Below are positions 1-8,435 of a stretch of 49,775 nucleotides of DNA, one piece after another. Source of the stretch: an uncultured Photobacterium sp. (lineage in GTDB: Bacteria; Pseudomonadota; Gammaproteobacteria; Enterobacterales; Vibrionaceae); assembly GCA_947039005.1 (NCBI GenBank), contig CAMQXY010000009.1, positions 1-49,775 of the forward strand, read 5' to 3'. Within the stretch, counting starts at the first letter, position 1, and every line of letters begins with the position of its first letter. The notes below the pieces were generated by a model. That model did no database searches, was not told the origin of the DNA, and saw only the letters and a list, made by a program, of their open reading frames with translations. The position numbers were made by a program, and so were the translations under genes.

Positions 1-24
1 TAAGCAGTAAGCAGTAAGCAGTAA
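1..24. repeat. Tandem heptamer repeat (TAAGCAG x3)
   Basis: Three consecutive perfect copies of the 7-base unit TAAGCAG followed by TAA. They sit just beyond the terminator of the peptide transporter and are cut by the window edge, so the full copy number is unknown. No function can be assigned. Confidence 0.6.
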
Positions 25-27
25 AAG

Positions 28-65
28 AATAACGGCAATCACCTCAAATGATTGCCGTTGTTATT
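28..65 (-). terminator. Hairpin terminator of the peptide transporter gene
   Basis: An 11-bp perfect stem (31-41 with 49-59) has a 7-base loop and extends by AATAA/TTATT around one bulged base. It lies about 25 bases past the stop codon of the minus-strand transporter, and the minus strand continues into a T-rich stretch. Confidence 0.7.
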
Positions 66-89
66 CACAGAGATATTATTTATACGAAA

Positions 90-1544
90 TTACGCTTTCC
101 CCTGAATAATGCGAGTTAGTTTAGGTGCAATAAGTAATGTAAACACTGCAATAGCCGCTGTCACATAGCCTATTTCACCAAACACCTCGGCATAAAGCAT
201 CAGCGTTTGGTTTGAATCAACGATCCCTACTGGTGCCGCAGTTAAACTTGCAACCCAACCCGCTAAAATTGCTGCCGTCGCTGACGTTAAAAACCACATG
301 CCCATCGCAAATCCCATCATTCGTTGTGGCACTAACTGGGCAATCATGGCTAATCCTAAACCTGATACTAATAACTCCCCTAACGACTGCAATAAATAGC
401 TAACCACCAACCAGTTTGAATTGATGATGCCCTCTGCATTCGCAAATCCCGTAGCAAATTTTAAAATCAAGAACGCTAAACTACATAACACCATCCCAAA
501 TGCAAACTTAAATGGCATTGCAAATCGATCACCAAGTTTATTATAAATAATGGCTAATAATGGACTGGCTATCATGATCCAAAATGGATTTAACGCTTGA
601 AATTGTTCTGGTTCAACTTGAAAGCCTAATAAATCATGGCTGACATTATGAATAGCGAAAAAGTTAAGTGAGGTTGGCATTTGAAAATATAAGGCAAAAA
701 ATACAATACCTTGCAACATTAAAATAAAAGCGACAAACATCTTCGCCCTTTCAAGTCCGTGGGTTTTAAATGCCTCTTTAAAATAAATCACCACAATGGT
801 TACCCCAATCACAACTAAAATAGCATGGGCATAAAACAAGTGTTGTAGTAATAAAGCACTCAAGAAACTCAATCCGATGGTTGCAATCACGACCGCCAGA
901 TAGTAGCGTTTATTAACAGGTAACATATCAGCTTTAGAACCAATGTGTTTGACGATATGCCCCATCACCATAAAGTTAACCATAGTGATTAATAAGCCAA
1001 TCGCACTTACACCAAATGCCATACCATAGCCCATTTTGTCTGCTATCCAAGGGCTTAATAACATAGAAAAGAATGAGCCTAAATTAATCGCCATGTAATA
1101 CATGGTAAATGCGCCATCAAGACGAGGATCATGTTTCTCATAAGATTTTGCAAGTAGGCTTGAAGGGTTAGCTTTAAATAAACCATTACCCATGGTGATA
1201 AAGCCCATTGCGATATAAATAAGCTCTTTACCTCCAAATTCTCCTGCGGCTGATACTCCCAATAATGCGTAACCAATCGTCAATATAAATGCACCAAGCG
1301 TAATTGTCCGTTTGGTACCAAGAACTTTGTCCCCAACCCAACCACCAATCGCCACTGAACCAAAAATTAATGCCGAAAAAGCACCAAATAATGTAAATGA
1401 CTCAGCTTCCGACATGCCAAGAATGTTAACCATGTATACAGTAAGGATGGCCTGCATACCGTAGAAACCAAATCGCTCCCAAAACTCAACCGAAAAGATG
1501 AGATAAAACGGTTTAGGTTGTTTAAATACATTTACATCGGACAT
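90..1544 (-). CDS. dtpA: Proton-dependent oligopeptide transporter, POT/PTR2 family (DtpA/DtpB type)
   Basis: Inner-membrane symporter that takes up di- and tripeptides with protons. The 484-residue protein is hydrophobic throughout, as expected for about 12-14 membrane helices. It carries the POT signature ExxERF near the N-terminus (E20, E23, R24, F25) followed by FYG, and the PTR2 block GNGLFKANPSSLL. The N-terminal half resembles E. coli DtpA closely (FKQPKxFYLIFS start, DPRLDGAFTMYYM block), and length matches the roughly 490-500 residues of DtpA/DtpB. DtpA and DtpB cannot be separated by eye, so the symbol is the nearest match. It is a single-gene unit with its own terminator, divergent from the cytochrome-like lipoprotein gene across a 231-base spacer in which I see no clear operator. 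Confidence 0.92.
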   Translation of the reverse strand: MSDVNVFKQPKPFYLIFSVEFWERFGFYGMQAILTVYMVNILGMSEAESFTLFGAFSALIFGSVAIGGWVGDKVLGTKRTITLGAFILTIGYALLGVSAAGEFGGKELIYIAMGFITMGNGLFKANPSSLLAKSYEKHDPRLDGAFTMYYMAINLGSFFSMLLSPWIADKMGYGMAFGVSAIGLLITMVNFMVMGHIVKHIGSKADMLPVNKRYYLAVVIATIGLSFLSALLLQHLFYAHAILVVIGVTIVVIYFKEAFKTHGLERAKMFVAFILMLQGIVFFALYFQMPTSLNFFAIHNVSHDLLGFQVEPEQFQALNPFWIMIASPLLAIIYNKLGDRFAMPFKFAFGMVLCSLAFLILKFATGFANAEGIINSNWLVVSYLLQSLGELLVSGLGLAMIAQLVPQRMMGFAMGMWFLTSATAAILAGWVASLTAAPVGIVDSNQTLMLYAEVFGEIGYVTAAIAVFTLLIAPKLTRIIQGKA

Positions 1545-1775
1545 ACAGTCTGCCTTTAATCAGTCGCAATTGTTTTAATAGTAGTCGCTATCACTAAAAA
1601 TCGACCAATACGACGTATTCAAAACTGGCTGTAATCCTATATAAGATAATCCCCTTTTTATTCTGATGACCATCTACTGATGGAATACTTCTTTATTCTC
1701 AACAATGAAAAACATGTCAGTGATGAATAACTACAATTTTTTACTAAAGATTGTTTAATCATTCAGGTCAAAGTA

Positions 1776-3041
1776 ATGAAAATATACTCACTCATGGTTG
1801 TTATATCCTCACTGTTATTTTTAGGGTGTGGCGGTGATAGTAATGACGACACTAATACTACGGTGGAAACACCTAGCGATGCAGCAGAAGATCCCCAAAC
1901 AACACCACAGCTCGAACCAATATTTAAAATAGATGATATATCAGGTGGTTATTACGGATTACTTTATGATGCTGGTGGCAAGGCACTAACCATAGACAAA
2001 GATCAGGTTCTATTAATGCAAGATGTCTTAATCGATGAGCTAAATAAAAATCTAACTGGGGAGCAACAAACACAATTTAAAGAATTAAAATCAATATTTA
2101 CTGATGTAAAACAACCATCTGATGTTGAAAAAGTCCTTTTCCAAAACGTTTTACTCGATGCTATGATCAGTAATGTAAAACCACAGCTACAAGAGAAATA
2201 CTTCCCTTCTTTTCGTTTATTTCGTCATCATACACATCGCCTATTCCCTATTCCTCGCTTAACTGATTACCAATGGATCCTTGATTTACTTAAACAACGA
2301 TCGTTACTTAGTCATTTAGTGTTAATTCCCCCACAAGAAACTGACGATTACATTGAAACATGTCGTGAAAATGATGTACCCATTCCGCCAGCTTGGGGAT
2401 CAGATCTATGGATTCATCAAGGAACAGCGACAACAGATTTTTTAGACAGTGATAGAACTGAAGTTTATGCCTATAAAAATCCCACAGTACCTGGTGCTTG
2501 TATGGCGTTACCTCGTTGGAAAGTCAACGATACAACGGGTGATGAATATATCCAATTTCTTGGCATTATTTGTCAAAGTAAAACAACGGGTAAAGCCTGT
2601 TTTTGGGATAACATAAGTAATGAAACAGGAGCAAGAATAACGGGCGGTGATGATTTAGTCTTGAATCTTACTGATATTCAGAATGGTAATACACTTGCAG
2701 AAGACTGTACTGGCTGCCATAGAGGTAAAAATGTTTTCTTAATTCATCCAGGTACAGCTATTGATATCTCCGCAGATCACGATATTGATCCGAATGTTCG
2801 CTATCAGCCTGTTTCTTCTCAAGGATGGGTAAATCCTCCGGCTTATGCAGAACGTGGGGATGGTGCTTGTGCGGGTTGCCATGAAATTGGCGAACTGTCA
2901 TTCAATTATTGCACGGTACTATTGAAAAATGCGGCCAATAAAACGATGCCTAGTAGTGCCGACCCTGCGAATTGGGTTGGTGATGGAACCTTCTATGGTA
3001 CACATATTCAAGCAATGATCGAGGAACGTTGCCCAGAATAG
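1776..3041 (+). CDS. Lipoprotein with two CxxCH haem-binding motifs (putative cytochrome c-like)
   Basis: Family not recognised. The 421-residue product begins with a short lipoprotein signal ending in the lipobox LFLGC (Cys18), followed by an acidic Asp/Asn-rich linker (residues 20-45) typical of surface or periplasmic lipoproteins. Two CxxCH motifs lie in the C-terminal quarter: CTGCH (311-315) and CAGCH (365-369), the covalent haem c attachment signature. Histidines and methionines nearby could be axial ligands. The middle (residues 50-300) has no motif I know. It stands alone between a divergent transporter and a convergent yciH, with a shared terminator at its end. The ATG is preceded by AGGT. 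A redox role is inferred from the motifs only; CxxCH can also occur without haem. Confidence 0.72.
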   Translation: MKIYSLMVVISSLLFLGCGGDSNDDTNTTVETPSDAAEDPQTTPQLEPIFKIDDISGGYYGLLYDAGGKALTIDKDQVLLMQDVLIDELNKNLTGEQQTQFKELKSIFTDVKQPSDVEKVLFQNVLLDAMISNVKPQLQEKYFPSFRLFRHHTHRLFPIPRLTDYQWILDLLKQRSLLSHLVLIPPQETDDYIETCRENDVPIPPAWGSDLWIHQGTATTDFLDSDRTEVYAYKNPTVPGACMALPRWKVNDTTGDEYIQFLGIICQSKTTGKACFWDNISNETGARITGGDDLVLNLTDIQNGNTLAEDCTGCHRGKNVFLIHPGTAIDISADHDIDPNVRYQPVSSQGWVNPPAYAERGDGACAGCHEIGELSFNYCTVLLKNAANKTMPSSADPANWVGDGTFYGTHIQAMIEERCPE

Positions 3042-3049
3042 AAATAAAA

Positions 3050-3083
3050 AATCAGGCAGTAACGTTAACGCTACTGCCTGATT
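3050..3083. terminator. Bidirectional terminator between the two-CxxCH lipoprotein gene and yciH
   Basis: Perfect 12-bp stem AATCAGGCAGTA/TACTGCCTGATT around a 10-base loop, 8 bases past the plus-strand stop and 45 bases past the minus-strand yciH stop. An A-run on the left gives a U-run for minus-strand transcripts. Confidence 0.88.
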
Positions 3084-3127
3084 ATACTGTTCGATGATAA
3101 TGAATCACTAAGACTCTATTTTATTAA

Positions 3128-3451
3128 TCAACCGCCAGCTAATTTAACCGTATGACCTTTCTTTTCAAGGTGCGCTTTTATTACATCACGCTTATCACCT
3201 TGAATTTCAATTTTTCCATCTTTTACTGAACCACCACAGCCACAGACTTTTTTTAACTCAGCAGCAATCAGTTTCAATTGGGTATCTTCGACATCAAGAC
3301 CAGAAACAATACAAACACCTTTGCCTTTACGACCTTTTGTTTCGCGTTGAATACGAACAATGCCATCACCTTGTGGGCGTACAGGTTGTACTTTTTCTTC
3401 TTTGATTCGACCGGTTTCCGTTGAGAAAACTAAACGACTATTATCACTCAT
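3128..3451 (-). CDS. yciH: YciH/SUI1 family translation factor (eIF1-like)
   Basis: Small cytoplasmic protein of the SUI1/eIF1 family; E. coli YciH is 108 residues and affects start-codon fidelity in vitro. The product is 107 residues when started at the ATG at 3451, giving an N-terminus MSDNSRLVFSTETGRI that fits the family. An in-frame ATG 19 codons upstream would add a non-family extension running toward the divergent gene. Recognisable parts are the RPQGDGIVRIQRETKGRKGKGV block, the CGCGGSVKDG turn and the C-terminal lysine-rich helix with HTVKLAGG. It is divergent from the HAD phosphatase gene and convergent with the lipoprotein gene. Confidence 0.93.
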   Translation of the reverse strand: MSDNSRLVFSTETGRIKEEKVQPVRPQGDGIVRIQRETKGRKGKGVCIVSGLDVEDTQLKLIAAELKKVCGCGGSVKDGKIEIQGDKRDVIKAHLEKKGHTVKLAGG

Positions 3452-3572
3452 TGTGCAATCTATCTCATTTGGTTGCTTGATTATGTGAATACCATTAAAA
3501 GTTAGCACATCAATCTTGCGAAATGCTCATGAAGCAATACTATCAATAAATGGTACTCTAACGGAACATCTT

Positions 3573-4178
3573 ATGATTCGTAATGTGATTTTTGATTTTG
3601 GCGCGGTATTGTTTGAGTGGGATCCGCTCAAAATTGTCAATAGTTTCACAGCATCACAACCAGAAAGAGAAATATTACTGCATGATGTACTTCAGCATCC
3701 TGATTGGCTATCACTTGATCGTGGTACGATGCTCATTGCCGAAGTGATCCCGAAATTTTCAGCGCGTACACAAATTCCATCACAACGTATGGAAGAGTTT
3801 ATCAACCATATTCAACACAGCCTGACAAAAATACAACAAACAGAAACTTTGTTTCATCAGCTAACTCAACAACCCTACTCACTTTATTACCTAACTAATA
3901 TGTGCAGTGCTTTTTTTGATACGCTCTATGAAAAGCACCATTTTATTTCATTTTTTGATGGTGGCTTAGTCTCAGGTAAAGAATTGGTGATGAAGCCAGA
4001 GCAAGAAATTTTCTTACGTCTGTGTGAGCGTTATCAATTAACCCCACAAGAAAGCCTTTTTATTGATGATAATTACGAAAATATCCAAATTGCATCAAGG
4101 TTAGGTTTTAACACTATTCAATTTAATCAAACCCAAACTTGCTTTCAGCAGATAGAAAAACAACTATTCTTTCACTAA
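3573..4178 (+). CDS. HAD-superfamily hydrolase (YihX-like phosphatase)
   Basis: Haloacid dehalogenase-type phosphatase, 201 residues from the ATG at 3573. The longer ORF start at 3516 adds 19 residues before the conserved first beta strand and was rejected. Motif I is FDFGAVLFEW: it has the Asp nucleophile but Gly where most HAD phosphatases have the second Asp, the same DxGxV variant as E. coli YihX. Motif II is LTN, motif III the Lys in VMKPE, and motif IV is IDDNYENI with the metal-binding acidic pair. Length matches YihX (199 residues), an alpha-D-glucose-1-phosphate phosphatase, but substrate cannot be read from sequence. Monocistronic, divergent from yciH across 121 bases. Confidence 0.85.
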   Translation: MIRNVIFDFGAVLFEWDPLKIVNSFTASQPEREILLHDVLQHPDWLSLDRGTMLIAEVIPKFSARTQIPSQRMEEFINHIQHSLTKIQQTETLFHQLTQQPYSLYYLTNMCSAFFDTLYEKHHFISFFDGGLVSGKELVMKPEQEIFLRLCERYQLTPQESLFIDDNYENIQIASRLGFNTIQFNQTQTCFQQIEKQLFFH

Positions 4179-4275
4179 ATAGTTCTATTTCAAGAAATTT
4201 TACATAAAATTGAACATTCTCACTAATATCCAGTCTATTATCTATGTTAAAGAGTTAATAATATCAGGAGTTTAT

Positions 4276-4800
4276 GTGAAAAAAGTTTTTATTTCTGCCA
4301 TGTTCATTGCTGCGGCAACAGTGTCAACAATGAGTTATGCTGCTAACGAATGCAGCGGGAAATACATTGTTGGTCCTGTTGAAACCATTCATATTAAAGA
4401 TCTTAATATGGATTTTAAAGCACGTATCGATACGGGAGCAAATACGACTTCTATCAATGCTTATGATTTGCATGTTATTGACGGTAATAATAAGCCTGCA
4501 AATAATAAAGAAAGCTGGAATGAAAATCTGGGTAAGATGATCAGTTTCAAAACAGCTAACGCACAAGGACAAGAAGAAACATATACTGGAAAAATAATTA
4601 AAATCAGTAAGATACGGAATGCTCAAGGTGTGGAACGCCGTTATGCTGTTGTTATGGATTTAATTTGGAACGGTAAGAGTCATGCGATTCCAGTTAACCT
4701 CCGTGATCGTAAAAAACTAGAGTATAAATTACTGATCGGCCGCAATTGGCTTGATGGTAAATATCTCGTAGATGTGTCAAAAAGCGACGAAAATGATTAA
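4276..4800 (+). CDS. Secreted retropepsin-like protein (PF05618-type, 'ATP-dependent zinc protease' family)
   Basis: A 174-residue exported protein with a clear signal peptide (MKKVFISAMFIAAATVSTMSYA then ANECS). The start is GTG at 4276: AGGAG at 4266-4270 sits five bases before it, and a signal peptide begins exactly there. The longer ORF start at 4210 would bury the signal. The mature part holds the aspartic-protease-like motif ARIDTGANTTSINA, with Asp-Thr-Gly as in retropepsins, and a C-terminal LLIGRNWLDGKYLVDV block. This matches the family once annotated as putative ATP-dependent zinc protease, now recognised as retropepsin-like. Its usual partners, RimK-like ATP-grasp ligases, are not adjacent. 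Target unknown. Confidence 0.85.
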   Translation: MKKVFISAMFIAAATVSTMSYAANECSGKYIVGPVETIHIKDLNMDFKARIDTGANTTSINAYDLHVIDGNNKPANNKESWNENLGKMISFKTANAQGQEETYTGKIIKISKIRNAQGVERRYAVVMDLIWNGKSHAIPVNLRDRKKLEYKLLIGRNWLDGKYLVDVSKSDEND

Positions 4801-4830
4801 TAACAAAAAATAAAATAAGCTAATTATGAG

Positions 4831-4861
4831 CAGTGCCTGTGACAAATAGGCACTGTTTTTT
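4831..4861 (+). terminator. Terminator of the retropepsin-like gene
   Basis: 8-bp stem CAGTGCCT/AGGCACTG with a 9-base loop, followed directly by six to seven T. It ends at the last base of the convergent DUF3319-like gene. Confidence 0.88.
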
Positions 4862-5210
4862 AATACGTCATCACTTTATCTAAATACTTTTTAATAGAAA
4901 TAACATCACCTTTAAGTAACTGGCCTCGTACAATCGCATACCATTCATTCGCTTTGCCACTATCATTTTTAAGTACAATACCGCGATAATGTTCTGTTGT
5001 TGCAATTGATAATAATGCTGCTGTCTGTTTTGCGGTATTAAACTTTTCAGGTGGCATAAAAGCTTTAGTATCACACCACCAATTCACACTCTTCTTGATA
5101 TTACTCAGCATCCCTTGAATCGCCTGCCCATTAATAATGGTCTTCCAATCTGACGTTAATCCTGTGCTATTTTCAATAATATAACCACGGTGAAAGAGGC
5201 GCTTTTTCAT
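4860..5210 (-). CDS. Conserved hypothetical protein, DUF3319-like
   Basis: A 116-residue soluble, basic protein without signal peptide or membrane segment. The N-terminus (RGYIIENSTGLTSDWKTIING), a central VNWWCDTKAFMPP block and a C-terminal 'EWYAIVRGQLLKGDVISIKKYLD' half look like two related small units: both contain a W/Y-rich strand followed by a G-x(2,3)-I-K-K segment. It resembles the DUF3319 family common in Vibrionaceae; I am moderately sure of that name. The ATG at 5210 is preceded by AGGGA at 8 bases. It is alone on its strand, convergent with the retropepsin-like gene. Function unknown. Confidence 0.72.
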   Translation of the reverse strand: MKKRLFHRGYIIENSTGLTSDWKTIINGQAIQGMLSNIKKSVNWWCDTKAFMPPEKFNTAKQTAALLSIATTEHYRGIVLKNDSGKANEWYAIVRGQLLKGDVISIKKYLDKVMTY

Positions 5211-5381
5211 TATTTGATTCCCTATCTAATTTAAGCAATTCAATGTGTTAATAATAATCATGTTATTCACCACATCATAATAATACTGCTTAAACTAAGC
5301 TATGTTTTTATTATATTTCTTTCGTTTTTCGATGAACGTTGCTATTCTTACAATATATAAAGTTATAGTGCATTAGGTGTT

Positions 5382-6359
5382 ATGATGGCAAAGAAAATAC
5401 CCATTATTGAGAACGAAACCGTTTGTAACGCAAGTATTACTGATTTTTCATCCGTTGCTGAAAACATTACTCTTTGGGAGCAATTAACACATCAGCAATA
5501 TGCTAAAAACACACTGGTCGCCTTTAAAAATGATTGGAATAGCTTTTTACTTTTTTGTGTGCAGAATAATGCCTCACCGTTACCCGCATCTGCGGAAATT
5601 GTGCATCGCTATATTGAAAAAATGGCGCTAACCCGAAAATTAGCCAGCCTTAAACGTTACATTGTCACTATTAGTTTGGTCCATCGCTGCCATGCCTTAC
5701 CTAACCCCTGTTTAAGCAATGAAATAAAACTCGCCATGCATAAACAACGTCTTGATAAACATGATGATTATACCAATGCTTATGGCTTTCGCGATAATCA
5801 CTTACATGAACTACTCGATTCATTTATGCGCTCGACGAAAGCAAAAGATGTACGTGATATGGCTATTTGGGCGATGACCTTTGAAGCGATGCTAAAACGT
5901 TCTGAAGTGACAGCATTGACGATCAATGATGTTGAAGTCACAGCCGATGGATTAATTACCCTTTCGGTCAATGATAATTTAATCGCATTAAGTGATGTTG
6001 CTTCTGATGCGGTAAACCGTTGGTTAACCTTAGCGATGATCGATAGCGGGTTTGTTTTTCGCCGCATAGATAGACATAACAACATTGGTGATAACCCTCT
6101 CGATCATTCTTCTATCTACCGGATTTTTAGACGTGCAAGCCAAGAGCTTGAACTGCCGACGGATGTGATATTTTCAGGTCAATCCCCACGCGTTGGTGCT
6201 AGCCAAGATTTAGCCGAAGCGGGGCTTTCTGTTCATCAAATTCAGCACCAAGGTCGATGGCGCAGCCCTGCTATGCCAGCACAATATATAGGTCAACGTG
6301 CTAAGCGTGATAGCACGCTAAAGAAATTTGCTGAAAAAAATAGCAACAATAATAAATAA
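5382..6359 (+). CDS. Cre-like tyrosine recombinase with altered active-site residues
   Basis: Phage-integrase-family protein of 325 residues with a SAM-like N-terminal domain (about 30-125) and a C-terminal catalytic domain (about 135-315). The end aligns by eye with P1 Cre: SGQSPRVGASQDLAEAG against SGHSARVGAARDMARAG, then GRWRSPAMPAQYI against GGWTNVNIVMNYI. Conserved are Arg270 (of HxxR), Trp293 and the nucleophile position Tyr302. The first catalytic Arg appears as Lys172 (next to Arg173), the beta-hairpin Lys region reads NDN (197-199), and the HxxR His is Gln267. No att repeats, cargo or prophage genes are nearby, so this is a solitary chromosomal recombinase rather than an element integrase. 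An ATG three bases later (5385) has slightly better spacing from AGG. Whether it still recombines DNA is unclear. Confidence 0.85.
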   Translation: MMAKKIPIIENETVCNASITDFSSVAENITLWEQLTHQQYAKNTLVAFKNDWNSFLLFCVQNNASPLPASAEIVHRYIEKMALTRKLASLKRYIVTISLVHRCHALPNPCLSNEIKLAMHKQRLDKHDDYTNAYGFRDNHLHELLDSFMRSTKAKDVRDMAIWAMTFEAMLKRSEVTALTINDVEVTADGLITLSVNDNLIALSDVASDAVNRWLTLAMIDSGFVFRRIDRHNNIGDNPLDHSSIYRIFRRASQELELPTDVIFSGQSPRVGASQDLAEAGLSVHQIQHQGRWRSPAMPAQYIGQRAKRDSTLKKFAEKNSNNNK

Positions 6360-6384
6360 ATTGGACATAAGAGGCAGGAAATAT

Positions 6385-6411
6385 AAAAAAGCCAACCTGC
6401 AACGGTTGGCT
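6385..6411 (-). terminator. Terminator of ddl (possibly shared)
   Basis: 7-bp stem GCCAACC/GGTTGGC with a 6-base loop. The six A on the left become a U-run for the minus-strand ddl transcript. It may also stop the convergent recombinase transcript. Confidence 0.85.
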
Positions 6412-6435
6412 TAATAATCAATAAATGAGTAATAT

Positions 6436-7434
6436 TTATTTAACCGCGTTTTTAATCGCAAGTTCAATAAAATCAGTAAAGCTATGGCCATAGTTCTCTA
6501 ACATTTTAGGGAACATTGAAATTGGCGTCATTCCAGGGAATGTATTGATCTCATTTAATAAGATCTCGTTATCTTCACTCAAAAAGAAATCAATTCGAGA
6601 TAAATCTTTAAGCTTCATTTGTTCAAACGCTTTACGTGCATAATGTTGAATTGCTTCAACTTGCTCTGGCGTTAAATTGCGGGCTTCAACTTGAGTCGTT
6701 GATAAACTATCAGTGCTGTATTTTTCTTCGTAACTATAAAACTTATCATCCGGACACGATACTTCACCGGGTTTGGTAATAATAAGTTGATCACCAAATT
6801 GATAAGCAGCAACTTCAAGCTCACGCGGCTTAATGGTTTTTTCAATTAACACTTGGTTTGAATAACCAAACGCATTATCAACCGCAACACGTAATTGTTG
6901 TGGATCAACCACACTGTAACAACCCACTGATGAGCCTTGACACGCCGCCTTAACGAATACCTTGCCCCACTTACTTAATGCAGCCAACGCTTGCTGATGG
7001 GCTTCTTCAGTGTTCTCACTAAGGAAAACATAAGGCGTGTTCGGAATGTTTAGCGCATCGAACCATAACTTGGTGGTGATTTTATTGAAGCAATTTGTAC
7101 TCGCTTCAGCACCACAACCTAAATAAGGCAAACCCGCTAAATCAAATAATGACTGTAAATCACCTGTTTCACCGGGAAAACCATGCACACAAGGGATCAC
7201 ATAATCAACTGTGATACGTTGCTCACCAACAACGGACAATGTTTTATCCAAATTCAATTCGCAAGGATGTTGGTTTGCATCTAACCAACCCTCATTTTTA
7301 GTCATTTCTACGCGTGTATAGCTAACACCATCGATGGCTTTTAATTGCTGCTCAATGAAATTTGCAGAAACGAGAGAAACTTCATGCTCAGCGCTGCCGC
7401 CGCCGCATAATAATAAAACATGGATAGAACTCAT
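6436..7434 (-). CDS. ddl: D-alanine--D-alanine ligase
   Basis: Cytoplasmic ATP-grasp enzyme joining two D-alanines for peptidoglycan precursor synthesis. The 332-residue product has the N-terminal Ddl signature LLCGGGSAEHEVSLVSA with the active-site Glu. It also has the GSSVGCY ATP-grasp loop (SSxG), the omega-loop tyrosine segment FYSYEEKYSTDS, and the C-terminal EINTFPGMTPISMFPKM block that binds metal and substrate. Length fits Vibrionaceae Ddl, between E. coli DdlB (306) and DdlA (364). The ATG at 7434 has AAGGA six bases upstream. It lies outside any division/cell-wall cluster, as DdlA-type genes do, and has its own terminator. The A/B paralogue cannot be assigned here. Confidence 0.95.
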   Translation of the reverse strand: MSSIHVLLLCGGGSAEHEVSLVSANFIEQQLKAIDGVSYTRVEMTKNEGWLDANQHPCELNLDKTLSVVGEQRITVDYVIPCVHGFPGETGDLQSLFDLAGLPYLGCGAEASTNCFNKITTKLWFDALNIPNTPYVFLSENTEEAHQQALAALSKWGKVFVKAACQGSSVGCYSVVDPQQLRVAVDNAFGYSNQVLIEKTIKPRELEVAAYQFGDQLIITKPGEVSCPDDKFYSYEEKYSTDSLSTTQVEARNLTPEQVEAIQHYARKAFEQMKLKDLSRIDFFLSEDNEILLNEINTFPGMTPISMFPKMLENYGHSFTDFIELAIKNAVK

Positions 7435-7658
7435 TATCGTTCCTTAATTATACCAATCACAATACAATGCAGATCACAAAAGCCTTGATACAGTACCAAG
7501 GTCTAAAATAGTAAGGCATTCACTGCCGAATATAGTAATCAAAAAAGTAAGGTTAATGCACCCTCTACCTCATCATATTGTGATTTTTTTTCAAATCCTG
7601 CGAAGTTTGTGCTGTAAATGTCTATTTAACCACCGCTTATATGCTGTTGGCGACTGAA

Positions 7659-8342
7659 TTACTGTAACCGCTTTAATTGTGGTGAGCCTGTATGCTCAAT
7701 ATCATAGAAGTTACGTACAAATGCCCCGTTTTGTTGTACCGCTTGAGGCAATAATGCTAAAGCAGCTTTAGCTTGATCATAATCAGTATAATGACCAACT
7801 AGTAATGTGTAGGCTTGACTACCATTGAGCATTTTTTTATTGAGCCAAGCGGGTTGTTGACTCGCTAATGACGATAACAACGTTATTAATGATTGCTCAT
7901 CTCTTGATGCAGTTATTTGAAGGCTATAACCATGCATATCTACTGTTTTGTAGCTATCATCGGTTATCTGAGGTACTTCGACAATAGGGGCATCTGCCGT
8001 AGCTGCGACTTCTAATGCTGGATCGGTCATCTCGATTTGATTAGTTTCAGTATCTGTCGCTTCAACCTCAGCTGTTGGCTCTGTTATCACGGTTTCATTG
8101 ATCACAGCTTTAGGTTCGGTGATCGCTTGCTCACTCACCGCTATCGAATCAATTGATTGATAAAGAGGATCTGTTTTAACTGATGAATCTAATTCAGCGA
8201 CAATAACAGGCTCAACAAATGCATCCGTTGCCTTTGTCGTATTAATAGTGTCAATAGGCGTTTGTAATGGTGTTGTAGCAGGCATCAATTGAGCGCAACC
8301 CGCTAAGCTCGATAACAAACTTAATGCGATTATTTTTTTCAT
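7659..8342 (-). CDS. SPOR-domain lipoprotein
   Basis: A 227-residue lipoprotein: signal peptide ending in the lipobox LAGC (Cys16), a long Thr/Glu/Val-rich low-complexity linker (about 20-135), and a C-terminal SPOR-like domain (about 140-213) beginning YSLQITASRDEQSL. It includes PAWLNKKMLNGSQAYTLLVGHYTDYDQAKAAL, then a final LP-x(6)-GAFVRNF strand. SPOR domains bind septal, stem-peptide-free peptidoglycan, and the tryptophan/WLNKK segment matches the DamX-type subgroup. A related protein is encoded at 28430-29005. Expression is probably tied to the divergent DUF2301 gene through the FNR-type site at 8436-8449. Role in division is inferred from the domain. Confidence 0.82.
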   Translation of the reverse strand: MKKIIALSLLSSLAGCAQLMPATTPLQTPIDTINTTKATDAFVEPVIVAELDSSVKTDPLYQSIDSIAVSEQAITEPKAVINETVITEPTAEVEATDTETNQIEMTDPALEVAATADAPIVEVPQITDDSYKTVDMHGYSLQITASRDEQSLITLLSSLASQQPAWLNKKMLNGSQAYTLLVGHYTDYDQAKAALALLPQAVQQNGAFVRNFYDIEHTGSPQLKRLQ

Positions 8343-8435
8343 CTTATTCTCTCTTATTTTTCAACCGCACATTCAGAGTGCCTAATCATAAAAACAATTA
8401 AATGACAAATAGTTAGCAATAGTTTGCCGTAGCTT

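Noticed and set aside
3516-3572. N-terminal extension of the HAD phosphatase (start at 3516)
   Set aside because: It adds 19 residues before the first conserved strand, beyond the length of YihX-type proteins.
5211-6435. Genomic island or prophage around the Cre-like recombinase
   Set aside because: Flanking genes are ordinary chromosomal genes and there are no att-like repeats, tRNA gene or cargo genes.
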